A stretch of 64,000 nt of DNA from Streptomyces bikiniensis (lineage in GTDB: Bacteria > Actinomycetota > Actinomycetes > Streptomycetales > Streptomycetaceae), in NCBI GenBank assembly GCA_000716465.1, contig JNWL01000001.1, positions 186,001-250,000 of the forward strand, read 5' to 3'. Every line of letters starts with the position of its first letter. Position 1 is the stretch's first letter. The notes under the pieces were generated by a model, which saw only the letters and a list, made by a program, of their open reading frames with translations, was not told the origin of the DNA and made no database searches. The translations under genes and the position numbers were made by a program. Below, piece after piece: positions 28,252-36,968 of this stretch.

Positions 28252-28425
28252 TCAGTTGTGGCCGAAGCGCTTCTGGCGACCCTTGCGGGCGACGTCGCTC
28301 GGGAGGACCTGAGACGCGCGCTGCGCGGCCTCGGACTCCATCGCCGACTGCTGCGCCTGCTGGGCGCCGCGCTCGGCCGGGGACTGCTGCTTCTGACCGC
28401 GGTTCTGGTTCCGGTTCTTGGCCAT
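28252..28425 (-). CDS. Small hydrophilic protein, 57 residues
   Basis: Reads MAKNRNQNRGQKQQSPAERG through Gln/Ala-rich sequence to an end of RKGRQKRFGHN. There is no hydrophobic segment and no Cys. It is rich in Gln, Arg, Lys and Asn and probably disordered. The ATG has gaggagg about 8 bases upstream, a much stronger signal than chance, and the gene sits behind the shared terminator. I recall similar small hydrophilic proteins in Streptomyces, but function is unknown. Possibly nucleic-acid binding because of its charge. Confidence 0.8.
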   Translation of the reverse strand: MAKNRNQNRGQKQQSPAERGAQQAQQSAMESEAAQRASQVLPSDVARKGRQKRFGHN

Positions 28426-28660
28426 GGTGATGCCTCCTCAAGGGAATTAGGGGCCAGGGCCGCTGTCAGACTCACATACGGTGTGAAACGCCGCATTTTG
28501 GATCATTACGGAGGGTCAACACCCCGCCGAGCAGCACATCCGCCACGCCGATGATCCAGTTCCGACCGTCAAGCCACCGGCGGTCGGGCAGACTCGAAGG
28601 AAACCCGGAGCAACTTCCGATCCCGAGTCCGACCCCCAGGTCCGAAAGAGGGTGGAACAC

Positions 28661-30022
28661 GTGGACCGCTGCGTCGTCCTGGTGGACGCCGGCTACCTGC
28701 TGGGCGCCGCCGCCAGCCTCCTCGCCGGGGAACCGGCCCGTTCCCGGATCACGGTCGACCACGCCGCGCTGATCCAGCAGCTCCGCCAGCGGGCCGAGGC
28801 CGAGACCGCGCTGCCCCTCCTGCGCATCTACTGGTTCGACGGCGCTCCCGACCGGGTGCCCCAGCCCGAGCACCGCAGACTGCGCGTGATGCCCCGGGTC
28901 ACCGTCCGGCTCGGCGCCCTGACCAGGAGCGACGGACGCTGGGCGCAGAAGGGCGTCGACGCGGCCATGCACACCGAGCTGACCGAACTCGCCCGGAACA
29001 GGGCCTGCACCGACATCGTGCTCGTCACCGGCGACGGCGACCTGCTGCCCGGCCTCATGTCCGCCAAGGAGCACGGCGTCGCCGTCCACCTCTGGGCCGT
29101 CCAGGCCGCCGACGGCGACTACAACCAGTCCGAGGACCTCGTCGCCGAGGCCGACGAGCGGCGGGTCCTCGACCGGGCCTGGATCACCCGCGCCGTCCGC
29201 GCCAAGGACCTCACCGGGCTCTGCGCGCCCCCGCCCGCCCCGCGCCCCGAGATCGCCGCCATCCTCTCCGCGCCGCTCCCCGAGGCCGCCCTCGCCGCCT
29301 CCGCCGAGCGGGCGGCGGAGGCCGCCGCGCGGGCGTCCGTACGGAACGGGAGCACGGCCCCGGCCGAGGTGAACGGCTCCCCGGCCTCCTCCGGCGCCCC
29401 CGACGGCCACGGCCACAGCCACGATCACGGCCACGGCCACGATCACGGCCACGGCCACGACCGCGCCGGGGAGAACGGGCGCGCCCCGGCCCCGGGCAGG
29501 GGCGTCCCCACCCCCAAGGACCTCGCGGGGCTGCGCGCCCCCGCCGTCAACGGCTCCCACGGCCCCTCCGCCGTACAGAGCGCGAGCGCCCTTCGCTGGT
29601 CCTCCGACCGGGGCTGGGTCGATCGTCCCGCCCCCCTCGGCGAACCGGCCGAGACCGCCTCCCTGCCCACCCTCGCCACCCTCACCAGCGCCGAGCAGCG
29701 CTGGGCCGACCGCGAGGAGGACATCACCACCGTCGGCGGCGACCCCTTCGAGGTCGGGCAGGTGTTCGCCCGCCGCTGGATGGAACGCCTCCCGGAGCAG
29801 AGCCACGTCCAGAAGCTCTCCGCCCTCTACCCCCGCATCCCGCACCGCATCGACGGCGAACTCCTCCGCTACGCCGCCCGCTTCGGGCTCCTCGCCCACA
29901 AGGACGACCAGATCGACGAGCACGACCGGTACGCGATCCGGGCCGGTTTCTGGCGCGAGATCGACGTCCGCGCCGCCGCCGAACACGCCCCCGCGCCCGG
30001 AGCCGGCCCGGCGACCCCGTAG
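28661..30022 (+). CDS. NYN-domain (PIN-like) nuclease-type protein with His-rich linker
   Basis: 453 residues from GTG 28661, which has agaggg about 8 bases upstream; GTG 28652 is the alternative. The N-terminal NYN domain has acidic metal-ligand motifs CVVLVDAGYLLG, KGVDAAMHTEL and VLVTGDGDLLPGL, as in metal-dependent ribonucleases of the PIN superfamily. The middle is Ala/Pro-rich and contains alternating His-Gly/Asp (GHGHSHDHGHGHDHGHGHD). A second conserved region (DPFEVGQVFARRWMERLPEQ to the end) resembles an RNA-associated winged-helix region. RNA processing is likely but substrate is unknown. Confidence 0.85.
   Translation: MDRCVVLVDAGYLLGAAASLLAGEPARSRITVDHAALIQQLRQRAEAETALPLLRIYWFDGAPDRVPQPEHRRLRVMPRVTVRLGALTRSDGRWAQKGVDAAMHTELTELARNRACTDIVLVTGDGDLLPGLMSAKEHGVAVHLWAVQAADGDYNQSEDLVAEADERRVLDRAWITRAVRAKDLTGLCAPPPAPRPEIAAILSAPLPEAALAASAERAAEAAARASVRNGSTAPAEVNGSPASSGAPDGHGHSHDHGHGHDHGHGHDRAGENGRAPAPGRGVPTPKDLAGLRAPAVNGSHGPSAVQSASALRWSSDRGWVDRPAPLGEPAETASLPTLATLTSAEQRWADREEDITTVGGDPFEVGQVFARRWMERLPEQSHVQKLSALYPRIPHRIDGELLRYAARFGLLAHKDDQIDEHDRYAIRAGFWREIDVRAAAEHAPAPGAGPATP
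29402..29463 (+). repeat. Short tandem repeat encoding a His-Gly-Asp stretch
   Basis: cacggccacgatcacgg units repeat inside the NYN-protein linker, giving about nine His residues in 20. Such stretches bind transition metals in other proteins. Confidence 0.75.
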
Positions 30023-30033
30023 GCTCTTCCTCC

Positions 30034-31023
30034 GTGAGTACGGTGTGCGCGGTGCGGGATCTGGTCAAGACGTACCCCGCCACGCGCGGCAGGCGCGGTG
30101 CGCCGGGGACCCCCGAGGTGCGGGCCACCGACGGGATCACCCTCGACGTGCGCGGCGGGGAGATCTTCGGACTGCTCGGACCCAACGGGGCGGGCAAGTC
30201 CACCCTCGTCCGCCAGGTCACCGGACTCATGCGGCCCGACTCCGGCTCCGTCGAACTCCTCGGCCACGACCTGGTGCGCCACCCCGAGCGGGCCTCCCGG
30301 CTCCTCGCCCACCTCGGCCAGGAGTCCACCGCCCTCGACGAACTGACCGTCGCCCTCGCCGCCGAGACCACCGGCCGGCTGCGCGGCCTCACCGCCCGCG
30401 ACGCGCGCGCCGAGAGCGGCGCCGTCCTGGAGGAGCTGGGCCTCACCGCGCTCGCCTCCCGGCCGCTCAAGAAGCTCTCCGGCGGACAGCGGCGCCTCGC
30501 CTGCGTCGCCGCCGCCCTCGTCGGCCGGCGGCCCGTCCTCGTCCTCGACGAGCCCACCACCGGCATGGACCCGGTCGCCCGCCGCGCCGTCTGGTCCGCC
30601 GTCGACCGGCGCCGCGCCGAACACGGCACCACCGTCCTCCTCGTCACCCACAACGTCATCGAGGCCGAGACCGTTCTCGACCGGGTCGCCGTCCTCGAAC
30701 ACGGCCGGGTCATCGCCTGCGACACCCCGGCCGGGCTCAAGGAGCGCGTCGCGGACGAGGTCCGCGTCGAACTGGTGTGGCGCGAGACCGCCCCCCTCCA
30801 CCTGCCCGAGGTCGCCGCCCTGCGCGGCCTCGCCCAGGAGACCGGCCGGCGCTGGATCCTGCGGCTCGCCCCCGACGCGGCCCGCGCGGCCGTCGCCACC
30901 GTCACCGGCGGCGCCGCCTTCGCCGCCCTCGACGACTTCACCCTGGCCACGCCCAGCCTGGAGGACGTCTACCTCGCCCTCGGCGGCGCGACGGAGGGCG
31001 CGGAGGGGCTGGTGAAGGCGTGA
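30034..31023 (+). CDS. ABC transporter ATP-binding protein
   Basis: 329 residues. Complete ATPase: Walker A LLGPNGAGKSTLV (about residue 55), signature LKKLSGGQRRLACV, Walker B PVLVLDEPTTGMDP, and the H-loop VTHNVIEAE. The C-terminal extension of about 90 residues is typical of ABC-2 (drug or polysaccharide) exporter ATPases. The GTG start is 11 bases after the NYN gene. The permease follows after a 112-base gap, so the two form an export pair of unknown substrate. Confidence 0.92.
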   Translation: MSTVCAVRDLVKTYPATRGRRGAPGTPEVRATDGITLDVRGGEIFGLLGPNGAGKSTLVRQVTGLMRPDSGSVELLGHDLVRHPERASRLLAHLGQESTALDELTVALAAETTGRLRGLTARDARAESGAVLEELGLTALASRPLKKLSGGQRRLACVAAALVGRRPVLVLDEPTTGMDPVARRAVWSAVDRRRAEHGTTVLLVTHNVIEAETVLDRVAVLEHGRVIACDTPAGLKERVADEVRVELVWRETAPLHLPEVAALRGLAQETGRRWILRLAPDAARAAVATVTGGAAFAALDDFTLATPSLEDVYLALGGATEGAEGLVKA

Positions 31024-31135
31024 CCCGCCGTGCCCGCGGCCGCAACCGCGTCCTCCGCACCCCGTACGCGCCCCTCCCCGCCCCCGGTGGGCCCCGCGTT
31101 CCGTACCCGCACGTGACCGTCAGGAGCTGTCCGCA

Positions 31136-31960
31136 GTGAGCACCGTGCCCGCCGAGGCCCTGCCGACCCGCGCGCCGGACGTCCGGTCGTACGACGAGGA
31201 GGCCGCCGCGCCCCTCGCCCCGAGCGCCCGGCTGCTGCCGTCCCTGGCCGCCGTCTACCGCGCCCAGCTCTCCCGGGCCCGCGTCGCCCGCATCCCGCTG
31301 CTCTTCGTCGCCACCTTCCAGTCCATCGGGATCATGGTCCTGATGCGCGGGGTCGTCGACGGCGGCTCCGAGGCGCGCGCCGTCGTGGCCGGCTCCACCG
31401 TCCTCGTCGTCGCCTTCGTCGCGCTCAACCTGCTCGCCCAGTACTTCGGGCAGCTGCGGGCCACCGGCGGCCTCGACCACTACGCCACCCTGCCGGTGCC
31501 GCCCGCCGCCGTCGTGCTCGGCGCGGCCGGGGCGTACGCCTCCTTCACTGTCCCCGGCACCGCCTTCACCGCCGTCGCGGGCTCCGTGCTCTTCGGCCTC
31601 CCGCTGACCCACCTGTGGATCCTCGTCGCCGTCGTCCCGCTCTCCGGCGCCGCCCTCGCGGGGCTCGGCGCGGCCCTCGGCCTCCTCGCGCCCCGCCAGG
31701 AGCTGGCCACCCTCCTGGGCCAGCTCGGCATGTCGGCGGCGCTGCTCCTCGGCGTGCTCCCGGCGGAGCGGCTGCCCGGCCCCATCGGCTGGGCGAGGGA
31801 CCTGCTGCCGTCCACGTACGGCGTGGAGGCCCTGGCCCGCACCTTCGCCCCGGACCCCGACTGGGCGGCCGTCGCCCTCGACCTCGCCGTCTGCGGCGCG
31901 GTCGGCGCGGTGTCGCTCGCGGTCGCCACCCGGGCGTACCGCAGGGCCGCCGTCCGCTGA
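31136..31960 (+). CDS. ABC-2 type transporter permease
   Basis: 274 residues with six hydrophobic segments, the arrangement of ABC-2 exporters. Recognisable parts are IPLLFVATFQSIGIMVLMRG (first helix), the loop YFGQLRATGGLDHYATLPVP, and the late PSTYGVEALARTF segment. That last loop before the final helix is typical of drug-exporter permeases. Partner of the upstream ATPase. Substrate unknown. Confidence 0.88.
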   Translation: MSTVPAEALPTRAPDVRSYDEEAAAPLAPSARLLPSLAAVYRAQLSRARVARIPLLFVATFQSIGIMVLMRGVVDGGSEARAVVAGSTVLVVAFVALNLLAQYFGQLRATGGLDHYATLPVPPAAVVLGAAGAYASFTVPGTAFTAVAGSVLFGLPLTHLWILVAVVPLSGAALAGLGAALGLLAPRQELATLLGQLGMSAALLLGVLPAERLPGPIGWARDLLPSTYGVEALARTFAPDPDWAAVALDLAVCGAVGAVSLAVATRAYRRAAVR

Positions 31961-31994
31961 GGCGGGTCACCGGCACACCTGGCACGATGGCGGG

Positions 31995-32609
31995 GTGACC
32001 GCACCTCTGACTCCGCCTCACCAGCCGCAGCCGCACGACCCCGCCTGGCCCCCGCCGCCCCCGCCGCCGTCCGGCCCGGACGGGGACCCGATCACGGCGG
32101 CCGAGGTCGTCCAGGGCGCCCTGGTGACCGTCGTCTCGGCGGTCGCGGGAGCGCTGCTCGGAGTGCTGTGGCTGAACCTGGCCCCCCGGGTCCTGCTCGT
32201 CTCGGACGGCAAGGGGGTCTACCTGCGGAACTCCGAGGCGGAGACCGCGATCGGCTCGGACGGCACGTTCGTCCTGCTCGCCCTGGCCTTCGGCGCGGTC
32301 GCCGGACTCGCCGTCTTCCTGCTGCGCCGCCGGGGCGGGGTCCCGCTGGTGCTCGGCCTGGCCGCCGGCGGCGTCCTGGGCTCCCTGCTCGCCCGGGGCC
32401 TCGGCACGCACTTCGGCCCGACCTCGGACGTGGTCGCCCACGCGAAGGCGGTCGGGCCCGACGTCCCCTTCGAGGCCCCGCTGGAACTGCACCTGGGGGC
32501 CGCCGCGCTCCTCGCCTGGCCGCTCGCGGCGATGATCGTGCACCTCGCCCTGACGGCCGCCTTCGGGCCGCGCGACCCCGACCCCTGGGAGCAGCCGAAG
32601 GCGCTCTGA
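31995..32609 (+). CDS. Pro-rich membrane protein, probably DUF2567 family
   Basis: 204 residues. A Pro-rich cytoplasmic N-terminus (PPHQPQPHDPAWPPPPPPPS) is followed by four hydrophobic helices: about 38-60, 90-112, 118-135 and 165-190. The loop LLVSDGKGVYLRNSEAETAI between helices 1 and 2 resembles DUF2567 proteins of actinobacteria. No catalytic motif is visible. It follows the ABC permease by 34 bases and may share its transcript. Confidence 0.7.
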   Translation: MTAPLTPPHQPQPHDPAWPPPPPPPSGPDGDPITAAEVVQGALVTVVSAVAGALLGVLWLNLAPRVLLVSDGKGVYLRNSEAETAIGSDGTFVLLALAFGAVAGLAVFLLRRRGGVPLVLGLAAGGVLGSLLARGLGTHFGPTSDVVAHAKAVGPDVPFEAPLELHLGAAALLAWPLAAMIVHLALTAAFGPRDPDPWEQPKAL

Positions 32610-32628
32610 CCCGCCGGGCCCGGCCCGG

Positions 32629-33132
32629 TCAGGCGCGGCCGATCGGGGCCACCACCGCCGAGGTGAGGGCGGCGAGGTCGCCGGGGGAGAGCTCCACCTC
32701 CAGGCCGCGCCGCCCCGCCGACACACAGATCGTCGCGTGGTCCGAGGCCGAGGCGTCGAGGACCGTACGGAGCCGCTTGCGCTGCCCCAGCGGGGAGATG
32801 CCGCCCCGCACGTACCCCGTGGTGCGCTCGGCCGCCGCCGGGTCGGCCATCACCGCGCGCTTGCCGCCGACCGCCGAGGCCAGCGCCTTCAGGTCCAGCT
32901 GGCCCGCCACCGGGACCACGGCGACCGTCAGCTCGCCGTCGACGTCCGCCACCAGCGTCTTGAACACCCGGCCGGGGGAGACGCCCAGGGCCTCCGCCGC
33001 CTCCTCGCCGTACGAGGGGGAGCCCGGGTCGTGCTCGTACGCGTGCACGGTGAACGGCGTGCCGGCCGCCGTCAGGGCCACCGTCGCCGGAGTGCCCCCG
33101 CTCCCGCCGTTCTTCTTCTGCTTCTTCGCCAC
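32629..33132 (-). CDS. ybaK: YbaK-type Cys-tRNA(Pro)/Cys-tRNA(Cys) deacylase
   Basis: 167 residues. A YbaK/ProX-domain editing enzyme that hydrolyses mischarged Cys-tRNA(Pro). The key lysine is in SPGRVFKTLVADVDG. The loop TGYVRGGISPLGQRKRL and the end VSAGRRGLEVELSPGDLAAL are family blocks. The basic N-terminus MAKKQKKN precedes the fold. It faces the DUF2567 gene across 19 bases. Confidence 0.92.
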   Translation of the reverse strand: MAKKQKKNGGSGGTPATVALTAAGTPFTVHAYEHDPGSPSYGEEAAEALGVSPGRVFKTLVADVDGELTVAVVPVAGQLDLKALASAVGGKRAVMADPAAAERTTGYVRGGISPLGQRKRLRTVLDASASDHATICVSAGRRGLEVELSPGDLAALTSAVVAPIGRA

Positions 33133-33187
33133 GCGCTCCTCCTCGTCTCTCCCCCCGACCCGGAAGCCGACCGGGGCCGGGGCCGGC

Positions 33188-33925
33188 TCAGTTCGGGTAC
33201 GTCGGCGCCTGCGTCAGGTCCACCGCCGGCAGCGACGGCAGGTGCCGGATGACCGCCGTCTCCGTGCGCAGCAGGGCCAGCTCCTCGCGCAGCCGCGTCG
33301 CCGTGTCCGGGGCCTGGAGCAGCCGCTGCTTCGACGGCGTGTCGAGCACCGCCGCCGCCGCGACCAGGTACGACACCACCGACGGGTCGTCCGGCAGCTC
33401 GCTCGTGGTCAGCGAACGCTCCTTGGCCCCCGCCAGCCGCTTCTGGTAGTTCCGGAAGGCCCGCAGGACCCCCTCGGCGAGCGTGCCCGCGTCCTCGCCC
33501 TGCTCCTCCGGGATCTCCTCGACCTCGGCCGTCAGGAACGGGCCGCCCGCGTCGACCGAGAGCAGCTTCACCCGGGTCGTGCCGGTGGTCATCACCTCGA
33601 AGCTGCCGTCGGCGCGCTCCCGGATGCTCGCCGCGTCGGCGACGCAGCCCACCCGGTGGAAGGACTGGATCGGGTCGGGGCCGAAGCCCGCTGCCGGACC
33701 CTTCTCCGGCAGCGCCGTCGGGTCCGGCATCCCGGGAGCGGTCGGCGCGACCTCGCGGCCGTCGCGGATCGCGACGACGGCGAAGCGGCGCGGCCGCGAC
33801 TCGTCGATCGTGAGCAGCTCGCGCATCATGGCGCGATAACGCTCCTCGAAGACGTTCAGCGGCAGCACGAGGCCCGGGAACAGCACCGTGTTGAGCGGGA
33901 AGAGGGGCAGACGGGCGGTGGTCAC
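33188..33925 (-). CDS. LON substrate-binding-domain protein (PUA-like), no protease domain
   Basis: 245 residues from the GTG that yields MTTARLPLFPLNTVLFPGL. The LON N-terminal domain signature is PLFPLNTVLFPGLVLPLNVF followed by ERYRAMMREL. RVGCVADAASIRERADGSFE and the helical C-terminus (EDAGTLAEGVLRAFRNYQKR) complete it. No AAA+ ATPase or Ser-Lys protease domain follows, so this is the stand-alone form found widely in bacteria. Function is unsettled; a role in protein quality control is inferred from the domain only. Confidence 0.88.
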   Translation of the reverse strand: MTTARLPLFPLNTVLFPGLVLPLNVFEERYRAMMRELLTIDESRPRRFAVVAIRDGREVAPTAPGMPDPTALPEKGPAAGFGPDPIQSFHRVGCVADAASIRERADGSFEVMTTGTTRVKLLSVDAGGPFLTAEVEEIPEEQGEDAGTLAEGVLRAFRNYQKRLAGAKERSLTTSELPDDPSVVSYLVAAAAVLDTPSKQRLLQAPDTATRLREELALLRTETAVIRHLPSLPAVDLTQAPTYPN

Positions 33926-33936
33926 AGCCGCCAAGC

Positions 33937-35016
33937 CTAATGGCCGCCGGGCCCGCCCCGTCCGGCCCGTCCGCGACCGGGCGTCCACAGGGGCGTCCGG
34001 CGGGCCACTTCGAGCCGCGTCCGGTCCCGCGCGGCCAGGAAACGGAGGAGGGGGTCCCCGCTGTCCGGGCGGAGCCGGGAGCCCGGGGGAGGGGGCTCCG
34101 GTGCGGCGTCCCGCGCCGGCCCCCAGGGGAACGAGGTCGCGCAGGGGCCGATCCGGCCGAACTCCTCGAGGGCCTCCGCCCACCGCCCCCGCTCCATCAG
34201 CAGGTGCGCGAGCACGTTGCGGACCCCGGCCGGCCACGGGTCGCCCGCCGGGAACACCGCCGACAGGGCCAGGGCCCGGTCCGCCGCCCGGTCGAGGACG
34301 GCCGGCGGCTCGGACCCCTCCTGCCCCGGCGGCACCCGCAGCGACTCGTGGGCGGCGCGGACCGGCAGCGCCCGCACGAGCGAGCCCGGGGCGGCGTCGT
34401 CGGCCGCCCGCTCCGCGAAGTCGAAGGCGGCGCGCCGCGAGCCGTGCCCCTGGGCGGACAGGTACTTCAGCGCCGCGACGTGGCAGCCGTAGTGGTGCGG
34501 GGAGCGGCGCACGGCCTCCGCCCACAGCGACTCGAAGACGGCGGGCCCGGCCTGCGCCCCCCGCGCGTGGTCCAGGGCGAGCCGCCACGGCACCGGATCG
34601 CGCGGCGCCTCCTCGGCGACCTTCCGGACCAGCGGGTCGAGGTCGCGCAGCCGCTCGGCCCGCGCCGGGGACTCCCACGCCCGGCGGACGGCGAGCTGCG
34701 CCGTGACGAGCAGGGCGTCCGGGTCGCGGGGCGCGGCGGAGAGCCACCGGAGCAGCCAGTCCTCCCTGCGGTACGCGAAGACGGCGAGCCGGGTGACGTA
34801 CCGGTCGCGGTCCTCCCACTCGGCCGCGTCCCGGGTGGTGGCGAGCAGCTTCGCCGCGGGCTCCGGGTCGGCGAGGGCGGCGGCGACCAGGGCGGGGGCG
34901 AGCCGCTCGTCCGGGGCGTCGAGCAGCACGTCGTCGTCCGGCACGAGCCCGGCCGCGAGCCGAGGGGCGTGCCGGGCCGAGCGGGCGGCGCCGACGAGGG
35001 CGCGGAACATGGACAT
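33937..35016 (-). CDS. TPR-like helical-repeat protein of unknown function
   Basis: 359 residues from MSMFRALVGAARSARHAPRL. It is Ala- and Arg-rich with helical repeat character: the phrases DWLLRWLSAAPRDPDALLV, PVPWRLALDHARGAQ and NVLAHLLMERGRWAEALEEF look like TPR-type helix pairs. There is no signal peptide or membrane segment. The C-terminus is basic and Gly-rich (PGRGRAGRGG). Translation starting further upstream is possible but the extension is low quality. Eleven bases separate it from the LON-domain gene downstream, suggesting an operon. Confidence 0.7.
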   Translation of the reverse strand: MSMFRALVGAARSARHAPRLAAGLVPDDDVLLDAPDERLAPALVAAALADPEPAAKLLATTRDAAEWEDRDRYVTRLAVFAYRREDWLLRWLSAAPRDPDALLVTAQLAVRRAWESPARAERLRDLDPLVRKVAEEAPRDPVPWRLALDHARGAQAGPAVFESLWAEAVRRSPHHYGCHVAALKYLSAQGHGSRRAAFDFAERAADDAAPGSLVRALPVRAAHESLRVPPGQEGSEPPAVLDRAADRALALSAVFPAGDPWPAGVRNVLAHLLMERGRWAEALEEFGRIGPCATSFPWGPARDAAPEPPPPGSRLRPDSGDPLLRFLAARDRTRLEVARRTPLWTPGRGRAGRGGPGGH

Positions 35017-35160
35017 GGCGTGACGTATTGTCCCCCGGCGCCCCTCGCCGCCGCAGCCGTCCCGGCCGGTCGTGACAGCTCCCTCACCCCGCCGTGACAG
35101 CTTCCACACGCCTCCCGCCCCCGCGCCCCGGTTCCTCCGCGTGAACCTCCCGCCTCCTCC

Positions 35161-36774
35161 TCACCCCCTGCTCAGCAGGCGGGTCGCGCCCGCCGCCACC
35201 GTCGTCGCGAGGATCCACCCCAGCAGGATCAGCACCGCCGCCACCCACTGCCAGGCGCCCTCGAGGCGCCAGTAGCCGTCCTGGCCGAGGTTGATCACCG
35301 GCAGCAGCAGGTCCAGGGCGTACAGCGTGCCGTTCCACTCGGGAGCCTCGTCCGCCTTCAGCGGCACCGGACGGTAGTGGGAGAAGGCCACCGTGCCCGC
35401 CGCCCACAGCACCGCCATCCAGAGCGCCGCCCGGCCCGGCCGGTAGCCGTACGCCACCGTCCAGTCCTGGAGGTAGCCCCAGAGCTTCCCGGCCAGCGGC
35501 AGCGTCTCCCGTCGGCGTCGCTGCTTGGCGAGCAGCACCTCGCGGGCGTCCGCGTCCTCCCCGCTGTTGCGCAGCACCGTCGCGAGCCGCTCGTACGGCT
35601 CGGGGGCGTACTCCGGGGTCGCCGCCGCCACCCACTCCAGGCGCAGGGAGAGCGGGAACCGCTCGTACGGCACGAGGTTCTCGTAGACGAAGCCGCCCAT
35701 CGCCAGACCGCCGGGCCCCGGCCAGCTGCTCCACAGGTCGATGAGCGTGACGATCCTGGCGCCGTTGAGCACCACCCGCCCCTCCTCCGGGCGCTCGCCG
35801 TTGAACCGCAGCTCCGGGGTGACGATCCGGCGCAGCGACACCTCCTCCCGGCGCGCCCCGTCGAGCAGGAACCGGGCGTGCTTGAGGTCCACCGCGTCCC
35901 CGAACCGCCCGTCGTCGAGGCGCACCCCGCCGTGGAACTCGACCGGCTTGCGCCGCGTGCCCCGGGCGGGCGTCAGCCCGTACGGCGGGGTGGCCGTCGA
36001 GCCGTCCGCGACCTCGGAGGTCCCCGTCCCCTCGTACACCCAGGCCGCGTTCAGATAGAGCGAGCGCTCCACCGTCAGCTGCGGCGCGTTGAGCGCGCGG
36101 CGCCCCTGCGCCCCGCGCAGCACGCTGCCCCGCAGGCTGAGCGAGACCCCGATCTGGGCCCCGCGCAGGCTCAGCTCGCCGTACGTCTCGATCAGCTCGG
36201 CCTGGAGGTCCTGCGCCACCACCATCCCGTCCGCCGCGATCGCCCGCCCCCGCCGGTCCGGCCACACCTGGATCTGGTTGATCAGCAGGTCCGTGCCGAT
36301 CTGGGCGTCCGTCAGGCGGATGCCCCACCGCACCCGGCAGCGCGGCAGGTGCAGGTCCCCCTCCGTGTGCAGCCGGGCCGCCTCCAGACGCGGCAGCGCG
36401 CACTCCACCATCCGCAGGGTCCCGAACCGGGCCTCGGGCACCACCACCTCGCCGTCGAACCGGCACCCCTGCAGCTCCACGTACGGCCCTATCGTCCCGC
36501 CCGCCAGGTCCAGGACGCCGGTGATCCTCGCCCCGCGCAGCTTCAGGGCGGCCACCCGCCCGGACCGGGCCTCCGGTCCGGAGAGCAGCAGCAGTGCCAC
36601 CACCTCGGCGCGGACGCTCCGCTCCTCCCCCCACTCCTGCGTCCCGAACGGGTCGTCCCGCTCCGCGACCCCCTCCGTCAGATCGCACGTCCGCCCCACC
36701 CGGAACGCCCGCCACAGGTCCCGCTCCGGCCCCGTGAGACCGTCCGGCATCCCGTCCTCGCGCGGCTCGGTCAC
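35161..36774 (-). CDS. Membrane protein with beta-helix-like N-terminal repeats, unknown function
   Basis: 537 residues from the GTG preceded by gaggggg. Residues about 60-370 contain serial short segments such as ALKLRGARITGVLDLAGGTI, LSLRGAQIGVSLSLRGSVL and AVDLKHARFLLDGA. They have alternating Leu/Ile and Gly/Ala and resemble pentapeptide-type or right-handed beta-helix repeats. The C-terminal 140 residues hold two or three hydrophobic helices (ALWMAVLWAAGTVAFSHYR; WVAAVLILLGWILATTVAAG) near the conserved YERLATVLRNSGEDADAREV. I recall such proteins annotated loosely as membrane oxidoreductases, but no cofactor motif is visible. Confidence 0.7.
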   Translation of the reverse strand: MTEPREDGMPDGLTGPERDLWRAFRVGRTCDLTEGVAERDDPFGTQEWGEERSVRAEVVALLLLSGPEARSGRVAALKLRGARITGVLDLAGGTIGPYVELQGCRFDGEVVVPEARFGTLRMVECALPRLEAARLHTEGDLHLPRCRVRWGIRLTDAQIGTDLLINQIQVWPDRRGRAIAADGMVVAQDLQAELIETYGELSLRGAQIGVSLSLRGSVLRGAQGRRALNAPQLTVERSLYLNAAWVYEGTGTSEVADGSTATPPYGLTPARGTRRKPVEFHGGVRLDDGRFGDAVDLKHARFLLDGARREEVSLRRIVTPELRFNGERPEEGRVVLNGARIVTLIDLWSSWPGPGGLAMGGFVYENLVPYERFPLSLRLEWVAAATPEYAPEPYERLATVLRNSGEDADAREVLLAKQRRRRETLPLAGKLWGYLQDWTVAYGYRPGRAALWMAVLWAAGTVAFSHYRPVPLKADEAPEWNGTLYALDLLLPVINLGQDGYWRLEGAWQWVAAVLILLGWILATTVAAGATRLLSRG

Positions 36775-36912
36775 TGCCGCCCCCTCGCTTTCCACGATCC
36801 GCATCCACGATTCCGCTTCCCGGACCCCGTGGATTCGTACAGCCGTTCTTCCCGCTGTGTGACGGGCTGAACGCTAACGGTCAGGAGTGGCGACAAGACG
36901 CCAGTGAGGTGT

Positions 36913-36929
36913 GTATCAGCCAGTGATAC
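36913..36929. promoter_or_regulatory. Palindrome upstream of hisD, possible operator
   Basis: GTATCA (36913-36918), gccag, TGATAC (36924-36929): perfect 6-bp arms about 40 bases before the hisD start. The position suits a repressor site for the histidine operon, but the binding protein is unknown. Confidence 0.4.
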
Positions 36930-36968
36930 GGGCGTCCGGCGCCGTGGGCCGTCTGAGAGAATTGACCC

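Noticed and set aside
33926..34819. In-frame upstream extension of the LON-domain protein
   Set aside because: It is the antisense-like Arg/Gly/Ala/Pro-rich read of the neighbouring TPR-like gene. The LON domain starts right at the GTG at 33925.
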